Positions 1 through 10,554 of a DNA stretch of 64,000 nt are shown here, piece by piece. Location: the NCBI GenBank assembly GCA_963556195.1, contig OY744551.1, forward strand, positions 10,138,600 through 10,202,599. The letters run 5' to 3'. The stretch's first letter is position 1; each line of letters begins with the position of its first letter. The notes under the pieces are model-generated. The model made no database searches. It saw only the letters and a list, made by a program, of their open reading frames with translations, and was not told the DNA's origin. The stretch comes from Sepiola atlantica. Its lineage: Eukaryota; Mollusca; Cephalopoda; Sepiida; Sepiolidae. Both the position numbers and the translations under genes were made by a program.

Positions 1-78
1 TTGTAACTGATGTCAACAGAACAAAAAAGGGGTAAAAAAAACCACAAAAAACAAAAAAACAAATATGCAACAAATAAA

Positions 79-345
79 TGTTACCAAAGGCAAGATAAGT
101 TACTCTTCTACCTTCCCGGATAAGTTTATTTGTGTTTTAACTTATTTTAAAGCGTTTTTTTTTTGTTGTTAAAAATGAACCTAGTGTCGACTGTTCAGTT
201 AGAACGAAAAGAAAAAGAAGGCGCCGATAAGGCCTGCAGCACGATGACCGCTGATAATCGCTCAAAAATCGAAAATTAAACAAAAATACTGGTAGAACAT
301 TACTTTTTCGCACGATTGGTGACATTTATTGGATGTCTTTTTACC
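79..345. mobile_element. Partial copy of the fold-back element family found complete at 8473-10331
   Basis: The segment opens with TGTTACCAAAGGCAAGA, also found at 8477. It later shares AAAATCGAAAATTAAACAAA (about 265-285, again near 8672) and CGATTGGTGACA (313-324, again at 8739). Order and spacing match the left arm and centre of the 8.5 kb element; the right arm is not recognisable. No coding potential. Nothing else is supported up to 877, which is AT-rich single-copy-looking DNA. Confidence 0.6.
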
Positions 346-877
346 AGTATTTATCTAGGAAATCTACTTGTTTAATATTAAAAGCAATTTCTACTTTTTT
401 ATCATTTTTTTAGGTTTTAATTTTCTAATTCGGTAGCTTTAATGGAGTTGCTTACTATCAGTAAACCATCATCTCTGTATAGGTCAATGTCTTCTATCAT
501 TTTTTTCAATAATCTCATATATTTAAAATCCAACTAAGTCCGATGCTTCAGCAGAGTCAAAAGATCCATGTTGTCTATTCTTCGTTCATTGTTGCTAATT
601 TGTGCGATGGTTCGGCAGCTCCTAATCATATCGATCTGAAATATTAGCGAGACGCTTAGCAAATTCAATTGTTCGTTCAAATAGAGCTTTTAAGATGGAA
701 CGGTAATACTCCATAATATCGAACTGAACGAATACGCACAAACAATTTAATAGTATCCATCGCTTGTAACTCGCCTATCTCCTAGTATAATTTGTATTTT
801 TTTCCTTTCTAGCTTTTTTTATGCTCAAAATATTTTCTAATTTTATGAAGCTTACGGCTCTCTTTACATTCTAGTAA

Positions 878-1637
878 TAGGGGTGGGACGTAATGGGTGA
901 AAATTTCAGATTCATGCGAGTAGTATTTCTTTGTGTTCATTTATACATAAATAACACTAAACAATCAAACATTTTGAAAATTTTGCAAAATTCAGAAGGT
1001 GCAGGCCAAAAATAGCCGTTAGGGCTCCACGAGACTCAAAATCCATCATTTTTCCGTGAATAAGTGGTTTCATGCGACATTGCAGGTTCTAAAACATCCT
1101 CAAAAGCTATGAATGGATATAGATGGTTAAATCTGATATAGTACCTTAATTTAGGACCATTTTCAGGCTGTGAAAGGGTTTTCATGAATGTAAAATAGCC
1201 AAAAACTAGTGGCCTGCACCTTCTGAATTTTGCAAAATTTTCAAAATGTTTGATTGTTTAGTGTTATTTATGCATAAATGAACACAAAAAAATACTACTC
1301 ACATGAATCTGAAATTTTCACCCATTACGTCCCACCCCTAATGAAATTGTCACCCATTACGTCCCACCCCTAATGAAATTGTCACCCATTACGTCCCACC
1401 CCTAATGAAATTGTCACCCATTACGTCCCACCCCTAATGAAATTGTCACCCATTACGTCCCACCCCTAATGAAATTGTCACCCATTACATCCCACCCCTA
1501 ATGAAATTGTCACCCATTACGTCCCACCCCTAATGAAATTGTCACCCATTACGTCCCACCCCTAATGAGATTTTCACCCATTACGTCCCACCCCTAATTT
1601 TCACCCATTACGTCCCACCCATTACGTCCCACCCCTA
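878..1637. mobile_element. Fold-back MITE-like element with 7-bp target duplication
   Basis: The element starts TAGGGGTGGGACGTAATGGG and ends with the reverse complement. It is flanked by CTAGTAA at 871-877 and 1638-1644. Inverted arms of about 135 bp (878-1013 and 1208-1345) surround a unique core of about 190 bp. No transposase is seen. The AGGGGTGG end resembles hAT-type termini, but hAT elements make 8-bp duplications, so the superfamily is unassigned. Confidence 0.75.
1312..1637 (+). repeat. 32-bp tandem repeat made from the MITE terminus
   Basis: About nine direct units start near 1339, 1371, 1403, 1435, 1467, 1499, 1531, 1563 and 1595. Each contains CACCCATTACGTCCCACCCC, which is the terminal inverted repeat of the surrounding element. 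The left end of the element has only one copy, so the expansion is one-sided. Confidence 0.9.
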
Positions 1638-1844
1638 CTAGTAAACTCCTTGTCTCCGTTCTGTCTTCATTCTGTATTTACGTGTTTTTGAAACAATGTT
1701 TTCGCTCCTTTTTTAAGATTTACTTTTGTCGATGATCAATAAACCTGTGTTTAAAATATACCATGCCTCAGAGTCTTGATTGTTGATAAGAGTTTATGCT
1801 AGCTGTCCAATGTTTGCACGTTTCTGCAAAACTGTGACAACCGT

Positions 1845-1935
1845 GATAATCTTGAACCAGGAACGAGTGGTGAAAGTGGCCCCAACTTGCCTAATCCCCG
1901 CCATAAAAGACCGGTCTTTTCCTGGCATGCAATTT
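1845..1935 (+). mobile_element. Decayed LINE 3'-UTR remnant
   Basis: The text resembles 36606-36695, which follows the stop codon of a LINE C-terminal frame: a gagccaga/cgag stretch, tggcccc, acttgcctaatccccgc, then a pyrimidine-rich cctggc end. Only the noncoding tail is present. The rest of 1640-3080 holds an AATAAA-containing stretch near 1738-1745 that may be an old LTR end, and otherwise nothing supportable. Confidence 0.35.
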
Positions 1936-3084
1936 AAAAGTTAAAGAAATGTTTGAATTGTAGGTCGAGTGAGTGAGTGTTCGAACACTGCCCTATAGAT
2001 TACGAATGCCGACTTAATTTTAGTTATTTTTATTTTAACATCCGTGACATCAAATCCATGTGTAATTATGCAGATCGAGTTGGTTTTCATGGGTCTGATT
2101 TAACTCAATAATGGAGGAAGAGAAATCGCATTTGTCGTCAGCAATTCATTTCCAAACTTGACGTTGTGAAGAGTAGAACGGAAAAAAAGAAAAGAAAAGA
2201 GGAGAAAAGAGAGAAAACGTTGAGCGAGCGGTGAGCCGAGATTTTTTTTTTTTTACTGAGGCAACAAATGGAATTGACTTTTAATGGTCCCCCGATAGAC
2301 TTCTTGGAGACAATACAAGTATCCATGGTATTAATCCATTGGTTGAGGTTGTATGGGCTTCTGTTTGTAGGTTAATTCTCTCCAGCATTATTTTATTTAT
2401 TCTTCCAGTTTCTGGCCATGTTGGGTTGATTAGTAGATTTAGTGTTGAAATCAGGTTTATGATCCTTAAGAGTCAAACTTCATTTTCTTTAACTTATATG
2501 GACTTTATCAGTAATCCTTTTTACTGTTACTTCAATTAGGTTAGTATTATTAGTTTTTCTGGAATTCTTAGTTAATTTCTGGTTAATTAATTTTGTATTC
2601 CTGATTTGAGTTTGTAGACGTTTCTAGTTTTTTCTGCTTTCACGTGGTTAGATTTTACAATTTCTATCTAGTTTCCTTTGAAACGGGTTTTTGTTTTTGT
2701 GGAATGCGATATTTTTAGCCAGGTCCAGTAAGTCGTTTTCGAACTGCGTAAGTTGTACAATGTACACTGCTGATTGTAAGCTTTTAAAAAGGTTTTATTA
2801 GAGCTTTTCTGCCAGAAAAAAAAGATTCACAAAAACAGAGCAAACAAATTACTGTTCAAATAATACATCACTGAAATGACAGGTATGTTTGTTGTAGACA
2901 CAATTTGAAGAGGAAATTTGAAATTTGCTGCCAGACTTGTTCTCTCGGATTATTTACACTGTGGGTTGGGAAGTCTGCATTTTTTTTTATTATTATTATA
3001 TTAAGCAGGACATTAAAACCTAATTTCAAACACTGTCATTTACACAGGAACAGCTATATTTGTTTTTTTTTTGTGTTTTTACTA

Positions 3085-3325
3085 ATGAGTCAGCACTTAT
3101 CAAGGCTAAAAGCTATTCGAGTATAAAGATTAATGAGATGGATAGATGGTCAGTTGAATGATGAGGAATATTATGAGAGGATTGAAAATGATGGATGGAT
3201 TTTTTTTTTATTAATAAGTCATTTATCAAGGCTAAAGGCCATTTGAGGATAAGTGTTAATGAAATGGATAGATTGACAGATTTACCAATTGAATGACGAT
3301 GAAAGAGAGAATCCACCACTATAAT
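3085..3325 (-). mobile_element. Duplicated LINE 3'-UTR (minus strand), two copies in a row
   Basis: Two direct copies (about 3085-3190 and 3212-3320) share 'gtca..acttatcaaggctaaa', 'cattcgag.ataa', and 'aatgagatggatagat'. On the minus strand this reads as the 3' end of a LINE whose plus-strand tail is at 46738-46830, and which recurs at 23340-23440 and 56815-56860. Only noncoding tail sequence is present. Confidence 0.5.
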
Positions 3326-3676
3326 AAAAAGCAATGTGCATTTATTTCTGCATATATAAGTTAGGTATGTGCATTATTTAGATATATACTTTATAAAGTT
3401 GAAATAAACAAAATTTGAACATTATTTATATCAGTTCCAAGAATTCAAACAACGATTATTTGGCATACGATCGTTTCCAAGACAATTTGGAAAATTTATT
3501 TTGTGTTGTATTTTTGATGACTCCAAATAGTCTCTTCATCAGCACTCGTTACAGCATCACATACAGAAATCATTTTAGGAAAAGCTTAAAAATTCGGTAT
3601 TATTTCAAAACTACATATATCCAATCAATAATAAAGACAAAACTTCCCATTAAGCCACCATCCATCCATATATCTC

Positions 3677-3679
<3 letters not shown>

Positions 3680-3723
<44 letters not shown>
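3680..3723. repeat. (AT)n microsatellite
   Basis: Uninterrupted TA dinucleotides. The open frame running through it (3415-3729) ends in an Ile-Tyr repeat and is not a gene. Confidence 0.95.
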
Positions 3724-3725
<2 letters not shown>

Positions 3726-3954
3726 TTAAATATAATAGGCAACTTATGTATGGATATATTTGTGAGGATCCTTTCCATTAGCCGAATCCAGTTTCATAAT
3801 AATTATAAAACTAATTAACAGGTATTAAAAAATATTAATAAAATCTATTTCTTACCGAACCAAATTAAATAACTAAAACCCATCATTTACTAAAGTAAAT
3901 TAAAAACCGCTAACCTCAGTATTACCAATAATTCTTTCCCCATGACCAGAGTTT

Positions 3955-4100
3955 TGGATAGGACAAAGAAAAATAAAACTAAGTTTGTCTCCCACTGCAG
4001 CAAAGTTAGACACAAGATCAATTTATAATAGGGGTGAAACAGTCTCCCCCGCCCCTCAAAGGGGCATTCTTGAGATGTGCAAAATTTACCATAGTCGCCC
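3955..4100. repeat. Dispersed repeat A (copy 1)
   Basis: Shares a long near-identical block with 26945-27085, including AAGTTTGTCTCCCACTGCAG and GACACAAGATCAATTTATAA. The 'cccactgcagcaaagttagacacaag' style resembles the bodies of the local SINEs, but no promoter or tail is visible. 4100-4360 holds nothing recognisable. Confidence 0.6.
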
Positions 4101-4363
4101 CAACCCCCAGCAATAAAATAAAAGCAACTATTAACAAAAGATTAAAATGGCTGACTTGTTTACGAAAAAAAAAAAAAGAAATGCATTCTGGTGGATTTAA
4201 TTTTGTGATTAAATTCGGTTTTAATAGGATATTAAAAAAATTTCGTTTTATTTTATGCTATTGTGTTTTTGATTTTAATAAATAATCGATTAAAAAAAGG
4301 TCATGCCTGGGAGGAATCGGTTAACATTATCGAACAGAACAGATACTATACGTTGAATTTTTT

Positions 4364-4520
4364 TTTTTTTTAACAAGTTAGGCACAAGGCTATCAAAAGT
4401 ATGTGGAAAGAGGTGTCGTTTGTCAACCTACTTTGCCCATCTTACTTTTGGCTAGAATCATTGCCGTCACCACAATACCACATTTACTCTAGAGGCCATC
4501 CCACTGAAAATATCCCCAAT
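4364..4520 (-). mobile_element. Degraded SINE-body remnant
   Basis: A poly-T start is followed by AAGTTAGGCACAAGGCTATC, which matches the 3'-terminal module (GTTAGGCACAAGGC) of the U2-headed SINEs at 31228 and 50542. The remainder is diverged. Weak call based on one short module. Confidence 0.3.
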
Positions 4521-4737
4521 GTGCTAGTGTAGGTTTTTTTTTTATATTCATGTTCAAAATACTGAGGGGGGGGGGGCGAATAATAACTCTCCTGTTTGTT
4601 GGGGTTTTTATCAATGTTCGTCGTCATTGTAGCAACCCGAAAGAGGGGGGGGGGCTAATTCCCTCCTCTCATCAAACTAGAGATTTTAGACCACGTGTTG
4701 CCCTCATTATGGAAGAAGAAGAAGCTAAACTCACTTG

Positions 4738-4951
4738 TTGGAAGGAAGGAAGGAAGGAAGGAAGGAAAGAAGGAGAATTTAAGAAGTTTCTTTGTTCCCC
4801 TTTGGGTCGCGATGGATGACGTGTCATTTTCTGATTGGACAAAAGTACAACTTGGGAAAGTAGAAAAAAAACAAAACAAAAAACAAAAAAACAAAGTCAA
4901 TTCTCAAAGACTTGATATTCGATATGTTCTTCTGCTTCTTAAAGTGGGAGA

Positions 4952-4984
<33 letters not shown>
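4738..4984. repeat. (GAAG)n and (AC)n microsatellites
   Basis: A GGAA tetranucleotide tract lies at about 4739-4770 and an AC tract at about 4953-4984. Overlapping open frames on both strands across 4550-5021 arise from these tracts and are rejected as genes. Confidence 0.9.
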
Positions 4985-4987
<3 letters not shown>

Positions 4988-5167
4988 TGTCGAGGTAATA
5001 CAGATTTCGGGGCACAATTAAAAAAAAAAAGTTTATTTTCTTCTAGAACTACTAGACGTACCCCTGACCCGTTGAGTCACAAGCACTACCATTCTACTTA
5101 GATTTCAATTGAAAATTATTTGACATATCTTTGAAGACATTCTTCTTGCATAACTAAAAATAAGTCG

Positions 5168-5305
5168 GTGCTGGTGTACTTGTGTAGTCCCTAATTTCTG
5201 ACCTTGCTCACACGCCCCTATTATTCCGAATTCGTGGCCAACGGTCATAAACCACGTTTTAAGTGTAATTCACACGGTTTATTCATTCGAATTATTTGAT
5301 AGCTT
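5168..5305 (+). repeat. Left arm of a 3.3-kb inverted-repeat pair
   Basis: This arm matches the reverse complement of 8358-8467 over about 110-140 bp at roughly 80%. Shared blocks include GGTGTACTYGTGTAGT, AATTTCTGRCC, CTCACAC and GAATTCGTG. The pair encloses the Merlin transposon, two fold-backs and a solo LTR, so it may be a large composite fold-back element into which the others inserted. Confidence 0.65.
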
Positions 5306-5438
5306 TGGAGGTCCCTACTGAAAACTGACCATAGATTTTACCCCCCCCCCTCCTCCATATGTAACACGATGTAACTTTAATATATGTTTATTTTATCACC
5401 ATAACTTTTTTACCATTTAAAAGAAATATAAAATAAAC

Positions 5439-5990
5439 GGTGCTTCTTGCTTAAAAGTCCGAAAAAAAGATTTATTTGTCTTTTACTGTTTAAGAGGTAA
5501 ATAAGGGGCAGTAACTCTTAATTGTAATTTTGAGCCAGATTTTACGAGCATACGATCGCCTTGGTGCCGAAGGATTCCATCATTTGCGTGTGAATCACAA
5601 GTACAATTTTGTTGATCCACAAACCGGGGCCACCACCAACCACGTTGAACGTATGTGGTGTGAAGCAAAAAAGAAATAAATAAAATTGAATGTGGCACCC
5701 ACACGCAAATGGTGGATTCCTATCTCGCAGAATTCATGTGGCGGCAGAAATTGCCCAAATTTGCAAACAAATTGCTGAATTTTATTCAGTATAAAACCCA
5801 AGTATAAACACAATAAATTCTTAAATTTTCCATTGCTGTATACTTTGTTGTTCATTTATTACTAATTAATTTTCTGTAAATTACGTTACATGTAATAACA
5901 ACAGTTGATAAGAGTTACTGCCCCTTATTTACCTCTTAAACAGTAAAAGACAAAGAAATCTTTTTTTCGGACTTTTAAGCAAGAAGCACC
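5439..5990 (+). mobile_element. Merlin-family DNA transposon remnant
   Basis: Near-perfect terminal inverted repeats of about 82 bp start GGTGCTTCTTGCTTAAAAGT. They are flanked by an exact 8-bp direct repeat AAATAAAC at 5431-5438 and 5991-5998. An 8-9 bp duplication, GG termini and the ISXO2/IS1016-like transposase fragment inside define Merlin. At 552 bp it keeps only the C-terminal third of the transposase, so it is an internally deleted, non-autonomous copy. Several smaller elements in the window share the GGTGCTTNTRCAG-type ends. Confidence 0.88.
5521..5807 (+). pseudogene. Merlin (ISXO2-like DDE) transposase, C-terminal fossil
   Basis: Frame 5521-5679 reads through [33 protein letters not shown] and [10 protein letters not shown]. 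This is the region that in ISXO2/Merlin transposases carries VNH, FVDP.TG..TN.(I/V)E and W..(A/L)K just before and around the last catalytic acid. A stop at 5677 is followed by a shift of frame; 5694-5807 continues with VDSYLAEFMWRQK and a natural stop, matching the family's C-terminal YL.EF.WR block. The protein would have cut and joined the element ends. The N-terminal part and the first catalytic acids are absent, so it is inactive. One stop plus one frameshift suggests a moderately old copy. Confidence 0.85.
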
Positions 5991-6960
5991 AAATAAACTG
6001 CTGATGATTAAAAAAAACAAAAAAACATTTCAGCGTACTGAAAATTAGAAACAAAAAACGTGTGTACTTTTATTTACGCCTTAAAACACCGTTCCTATGT
6101 AGTGACCAATTTTTATGCGCTAACACCCGTGTGTTTAATAAATCTAGCAAAAATCAAGTAATTGTCAGATTTTCACGAAATTCTCGATACTTATGCATTA
6201 TTCATCTAATTTATCTTTAATATGTTTTTTTTTTGTAAAATATATTAGGAAAAATATTTTTTCTACGTTACCCTCACCCCCCATATTTCATTTTATGAAA
6301 TCTGAACAAAATATATTCTGATCGATCGAAATTTTAATGTTACATAGAAAGAGTCTTAAAAAGCACATCAGATTTACCTTTTTTTTTTTAAATTTTTTTA
6401 TTGGTAAACACTTTTGGGTAAAGAATCCGTGAATCCATAAATAAAAAGTGTTACTTTTTAGTAATCAAGTAAGAATTCCATTTTTAATTGATATTTCATT
6501 TTCATTAAGAAATTATTCCAGCAAATCAAGGGAGGTGCGAGAGCGCTCTATCCCTTAATAGACTTCACGAATGGCCTATGCTGGAAATCTCATTTCTTTG
6601 ATCAATCATAACTCAAAAACCAATAAACCAAATTAGTTAAAACTTTGCACAAAATTTTTATTTGATAGGTTCTATAAGTGTGTAAACTTCAGCATCATTA
6701 GTCAAGGCAACCCAGAGATCCAGAAAGTTCAATCATGAAATCATGTTATCTGTGTGTATGTACGTACGTACGTATGTGCCACCCTGTATCTCATCAACTA
6801 TTTGATGGATTCAGCTGATTTTTAGCAGAGATAGAGGTTCTAGGGTCTAGTTGATGGCATTTTAATTTCAGTTTACCATATACCTTAGTTTTCCAGAAAA
6901 TTCAAAAAAACCTTATGAGAAGGTATTTTATTGAGGCATAGCCTTTACAATAGTGACATT

Positions 6961-7347
6961 CCATGAAAAATGCCAGTATACTGAAATCATATGCCCTTAA
7001 TAGGGTTAAGATGAAAATTCATATACACTAAATGTACAAAAGCAAGGAAATTCCCAATTTTTTACACTTTTATTGTCATTAAGGGTATGACTACATATCA
7101 ACCAAACCATTTCACTATCACATCACTACAGTATAAATCTCTATGCATGAGTGGATGAAGTGTGTGAGGTGCGCTGAAGAGAAATTCCTACCAGTAAAAT
7201 ACATAGCCCTGTTGTGCTCGCATACCCTTAATGACAATAAAAGTGTAAACATTTGGGAATTTCCTTGCTTTTTACATTTAGTGTATATGAATTTTCATCT
7301 TAACCCTATTAAGGGCATATGATTTCAGTATACTGGCATTTTTCATG
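6961..7347. mobile_element. Fold-back element with ~125-bp arms
   Basis: The left arm starts CCATGAAAAATGCCAGTATA and the right arm ends with its reverse complement at 7347. The arms cover about 6961-7090 and 7223-7347 and are nearly identical; a core of about 130 bp between them is unique. No coding sequence. 6000-6960 before it contains an end related to 7660-7709 near 6490-6530 and a TACG-rich tract at 6757-6775, and is otherwise uninterpretable. Confidence 0.75.
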
Positions 7348-7589
7348 GAATTGTAATTTTTCATGGCATTGTAATACACTTTAATTATATATTTTTTCAA
7401 CTGAACCTTTCTACATGTAATCAATACAAAAGATTATTAAAAACTGATGTCAAAGTTCAAATTTGATACTAAATAAAAATTAAACTAAAGGTGTCCATAA
7501 TATTTAATAATATTTTTCATGAAAAAGATTTTATGTGACTTAATGAACTTTAGTCTTGATTACATCTAAAAAAAGTCCAATTAAAAAAG

Positions 7590-7709
7590 ATAATTAAAAT
7601 TTGCTGGAATAAATTTTTTAATGAAAATTAAATATCAAGTAAAAATGGAATTTTTACCTTATATTTAATTTTCATTAAAAAATTTATTCCAGCAAATTTT
7701 AATTATAAT
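7590..7709. mobile_element. 120-bp near-perfect palindrome (MITE-like)
   Basis: Arms of about 50 bp: TAATTAAAATTTGCTGGAAT (from 7591) and its reverse complement ending at 7709, with a short A/T spacer. A related single end occurs at 15745-15795 and another near 6490-6530, so this is a dispersed family. Confidence 0.75.
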
Positions 7710-7717
7710 TTTTACTT

Positions 7718-8340
7718 TGTAGCAGTTATCTCCTCCTTCTCAAACATAATTGCACCGGTTTGCCAGTAGGCGTCGCTTTTCACCGTCAGGTGGCGCTGGA
7801 AGACGACCACAGAGTTATCTGCCCTTTATTGATTATATAAACCGGTGCACAACGTTAGATACCCCTTTTTTCAGTTCCGGCCACGGCAGACGGTAGTCAT
7901 CGGAGACGCTGCTCGTCTCCTTGTCTGACCCACAAAATCACACATGTTCAAATTCATAAACATGTTTTTCTCGATAAGAGATTTTTCTTCACACACGCAT
8001 TCATATTCCTATAGAGACAATTTCTTCTCCAGAGCATTTTATTTTCACGTACACAATTTCTTTATTGAACATATTTTCCCATGTGCGTTTCAATCATATG
8101 AACTATTTCAACTCCACACACATTATACATACATACATACATACATACATACACACACACAGCATTCATCATTCCACTTACACACTGTATACGTATTAAT
8201 GTACTGTTTCATTATCGTTACACACATTCAATAAACGCTTTATTTAAACAACCTATTACCTGTGAATTATTATTTTGCCTTTCATGTGACATTGCTTGTA
8301 TTATGAACATGTAACCGAGATTCCCGTTAGAATCCCGACA
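7718..8340 (+). mobile_element. Solo LTR of an LTR retrotransposon
   Basis: The segment begins TGTAGCAGTTATCTCC and ends CCCGACA, giving the TG...CA ends of an LTR. It is flanked by ACTT at 7714-7717 and 8341-8344, a 4-bp target duplication. Inside are a TATA box (TATATAA at 7834-7840) and a polyadenylation signal (AATAAA at 8230-8235) in the order expected for U3-R-U5. No gag or pol is adjacent, so it is a recombination remnant. Which superfamily it belongs to cannot be told from the LTR. An ATAC/AC microsatellite sits at 8131-8160. Confidence 0.75.
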
Positions 8341-8357
8341 ACTTGATTACTGAAAAC

Positions 8358-8467
8358 CATCAAATAATTTGAATAAACTAAAAACCATAGTTTATGACCA
8401 TTGGTCACGAATTCGAAATAGGGATGTGTGAGCGAGGCCAGAAATTGGGTACTACACGAGTACACCA
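8358..8467 (-). repeat. Right arm of the 3.3-kb inverted-repeat pair
   Basis: Inverted partner of 5168-5305. It abuts the next fold-back element, whose terminal repeat begins within a few bases at 8473. Confidence 0.65.
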
Positions 8468-8980
8468 CCAGCTAACTGTTACCAAAGGCAAGAAAAGTTA
8501 CTTTTCTACTTACCTGCCTATTTTTGTTGTTTTTTGTTTTAAAGTATTTTAAAACGCTTTTATTCACATGTTTTGATCGATGCCTTCTCAGTCTTGTAAA
8601 CCCACCGGATTCAAAAATGACGCCGAGGGGGTTAATCGAAGTGAAAACTCAAGGTCGTAAGACAACTCAAAAATCGAAAATTAAACAAAAATACAGCTAA
8701 TAGAAATATACAGATTTGTTGAAAAGTAAATTTTTTATCGATTGGTGACACTTATTAGTTGTATTTCTGCTTAATTTTCGATTTTTCAGTTGTTCTACGA
8801 CTAACCTCTTCCAGTGCCATTTTTGAAAATGACCGATTTACAAGACTGAGAAGTCATCGATAAAACATGTAAATAAAAGTGCTTTCAAATACTTAAAAAA
8901 AAAAAATAGGCAAGTAAGTAGAAAAGTATCGGTGCTTGTACAGAGAAGCGTCCGTATTAAATTATCAATACCACAAACAA

Positions 8981-9282
8981 GGAGGGCCTGTGGACGAGTG
9001 GTTATAGCACTTGTCTTTGGGCTGGACGACCCGGGTTCGATCCCACTCACGGCATGCGAATTTTCGGGTCTGAAATCTCCCTCTGTCCACCCAGCAGTAA
9101 ATGGGTACCTGACTAAAACTCAGGGAAGGTTCAAGGCAGCGGAAGGAGAGGGATGGGCTCCGCCTTCCATATACTGTGCCCTAGACACGGTGATTCTTAA
9201 CAAATCACCGCCGCTACGGCCATGGGCAGTGTGTCGGCAACGACACTCGTGCGCGTCCAGGCTATGCGACCTTTACCTTTTT
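8981..9282 (+). mobile_element. tRNA-derived SINE, full length with 12-bp target duplication
   Basis: A tRNA-like head carries a pol III A box (TGGACGAGTGG, 8991-9001) and B box (GGTTCGATCC, 9034-9043). It is followed by a body with CCCAGCAGTAAATGGGTACC near 9090, a motif type common in mollusc SINE bodies, and a TTTACCTTTTTT end. Exact TACCACAAACAA repeats flank it at 8969-8980 and 9283-9294. The copy looks fairly young. The 133-residue open frame across it is not a gene. Confidence 0.9.
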
Positions 9283-9492
9283 TACCACAAACAAAAAAAC
9301 AGTATTATATACTTACGCAGCAGATTTAAATAACTATCGTCACCAAAAAGTAAGGAAAATTATCGAGTAGAAATTTAATTATAAGCAAAATCCATTTTTC
9401 TGAGAACAGCCAATTGACATGTTCGAAGGCTGCCATCTTAAGATAACCGGAGACAAAAATCAGTATTATATACTTACGCAGCAGATTTAAAT

Positions 9493-10052
9493 CATCATCA
9501 TCATCATCATCATCAACCGGTTGAATGAGGCCACAATTAATCCTCTGATGAGGGTGGGGCCTGATTGTCTAGTCTCGAAATCTAAGTCTTCCTCTCCACT
9601 CCTGTCTTTGGCAAGGCTTGATGGAATCCATACCCATGGCCTTCCTATCACGTTTGACTACATCCTCCCAAGTCAACTTGGGTCTGCCAGTGGTGATGTT
9701 CTCTGCTGGCACATTCAACTTTCGGACTTTAGCAATCCAGCCATCGCTACGCTCAATGTGACCCAACCAACGCAGTCTGTTCTTTCGCATGATGTCCGCA
9801 AGGCTTTTCAAGTCGACCTGTGAGAGCAGGGATTCAAAAGAAACGTACTGTTCAGGCCTCACCAAACAGATCCATCTGACCATTGCCCTGTCATTACGGT
9901 GCAGCTTCTTTAGTATGCCAGCAGAGACAGCCCAAGTTTCTGAGCCATACAACAGCACACTTCTGACACATGAGGAGTATACACGCCCTCTCGTAGTTGT
10001 TGGCAGGTGTTTGTTTGTCAGGATTGATAGCAGCTCTCTAAACTTTTTTTTA
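9493..10052 (-). pseudogene. LINE ORF2 C-terminal fragment with (TGA)n tail
   Basis: On the minus strand, 10052-9569 reads through TTTRGRVYSSCVRSVLLYGS, ETWAVSAGILKKLHRNDRAM, VRWICLV and RKNRLRWLGHIERSDGWIAK, ending about 9569. This is the post-thumb C-terminal region of many RTE/CR1-like LINE reverse transcriptases (LLYGSETW, RWLGH..R, then GRP..TW). The frame is open from the LLYGSETW start to the stop, so it is only mildly decayed. The 3' tail is a GAT/ATC run at 9493-9515. The insertion is strongly 5'-truncated, and ATACTTACGCAGCAGATTTA is present on both sides of the nearby left arm segment. Confidence 0.85.
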
Positions 10053-10554
10053 AAATAAAATCAGGGGACGTAAGCGCGGTTGGCATAATTGTCTTTGGTT
10101 ACCTTAAGATGGCGACCTTCGAACACGTCCATTGACTGTTCTCAGAAAAATGGATTTTGCTTATAATTAAAGTTCTACTCGATAATTTTTTCTACTTTTT
10201 TGGTGAGGATATTTATTTAAATCTGCTGCGTAAGTATATAATAATGTTTTTTTATGTGGTATTGATAATTTAGTATGGGCGCTTCTCTGTACAAGCACCT
10301 AAGTATATTTTCTTACTTGTGGTAACAGTTATTTGTTAACAGGTTTTTTGTTGTTTTACCATTTTTTTGTTCTGTTGGAAAATGTTAACTAAACTCGGAT
10401 TCTATGGGTGGCACTTTTCCTGGCCCGCAGCGACCACCAGCGCCAAATGGCTCAAGTGACTCAATCGCAGTCATTTAAAAATAAAGAATAGTCTTCAATA
10501 TTGAAGATAAGCATATAATTGTCTCCCTTCCCCCCACACACACAAATACATTTT

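Larger units (their letters stand above)
8931..10299. mobile_element. Merlin-type MITE carrying a SINE and a LINE piece
   Basis: Termini are GGTGCTTGTACAGAGAAGCG and the reverse complement ending at 10299. They are flanked by imperfect 8-bp repeats AAAGTATC / TAAGTATA (six of eight identical). The arms pair through ATTAAATTATCAATACCAC, ATACTTACGCAGCAGATTTA and the stretch that includes TTCTCAGAAAAATGGATTTT. A SINE (8981-9282) sits in the left arm and a LINE fragment (9493-10052) near the centre, so four insertion layers are stacked here. Confidence 0.75.
8473..10331. mobile_element. Fold-back element, split by a nested Merlin-type MITE
   Basis: Ends are TAACTGTTACC (8473) and GGTAACAGTTA (to 10331). 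The left arm (8473-8700) and right arm (about 8750-8924) pair over about 200 bp, including TTTTCTACTTACYTGCCTAT and GACTTCTCAGTCTTGTAAA-like blocks. The right arm is interrupted at 8931 by a 1.37-kb insertion and resumes at 10300. The 79-345 copy belongs to the same family. Confidence 0.75.

Noticed and set aside
1690..1800. LTR 3' end (CAATAAACCTGTGTTT)
   Set aside because: A single polyadenylation-like signal with no TG..CA ends, duplication or partner copy in the window.
8991..9043. Functional tRNA gene
   Set aside because: A and B boxes are present, but the acceptor stem does not pair and a SINE body follows.
8932..9333. 133-residue plus-strand frame
   Set aside because: It coincides with a tRNA-derived SINE with pol III boxes and target duplication.
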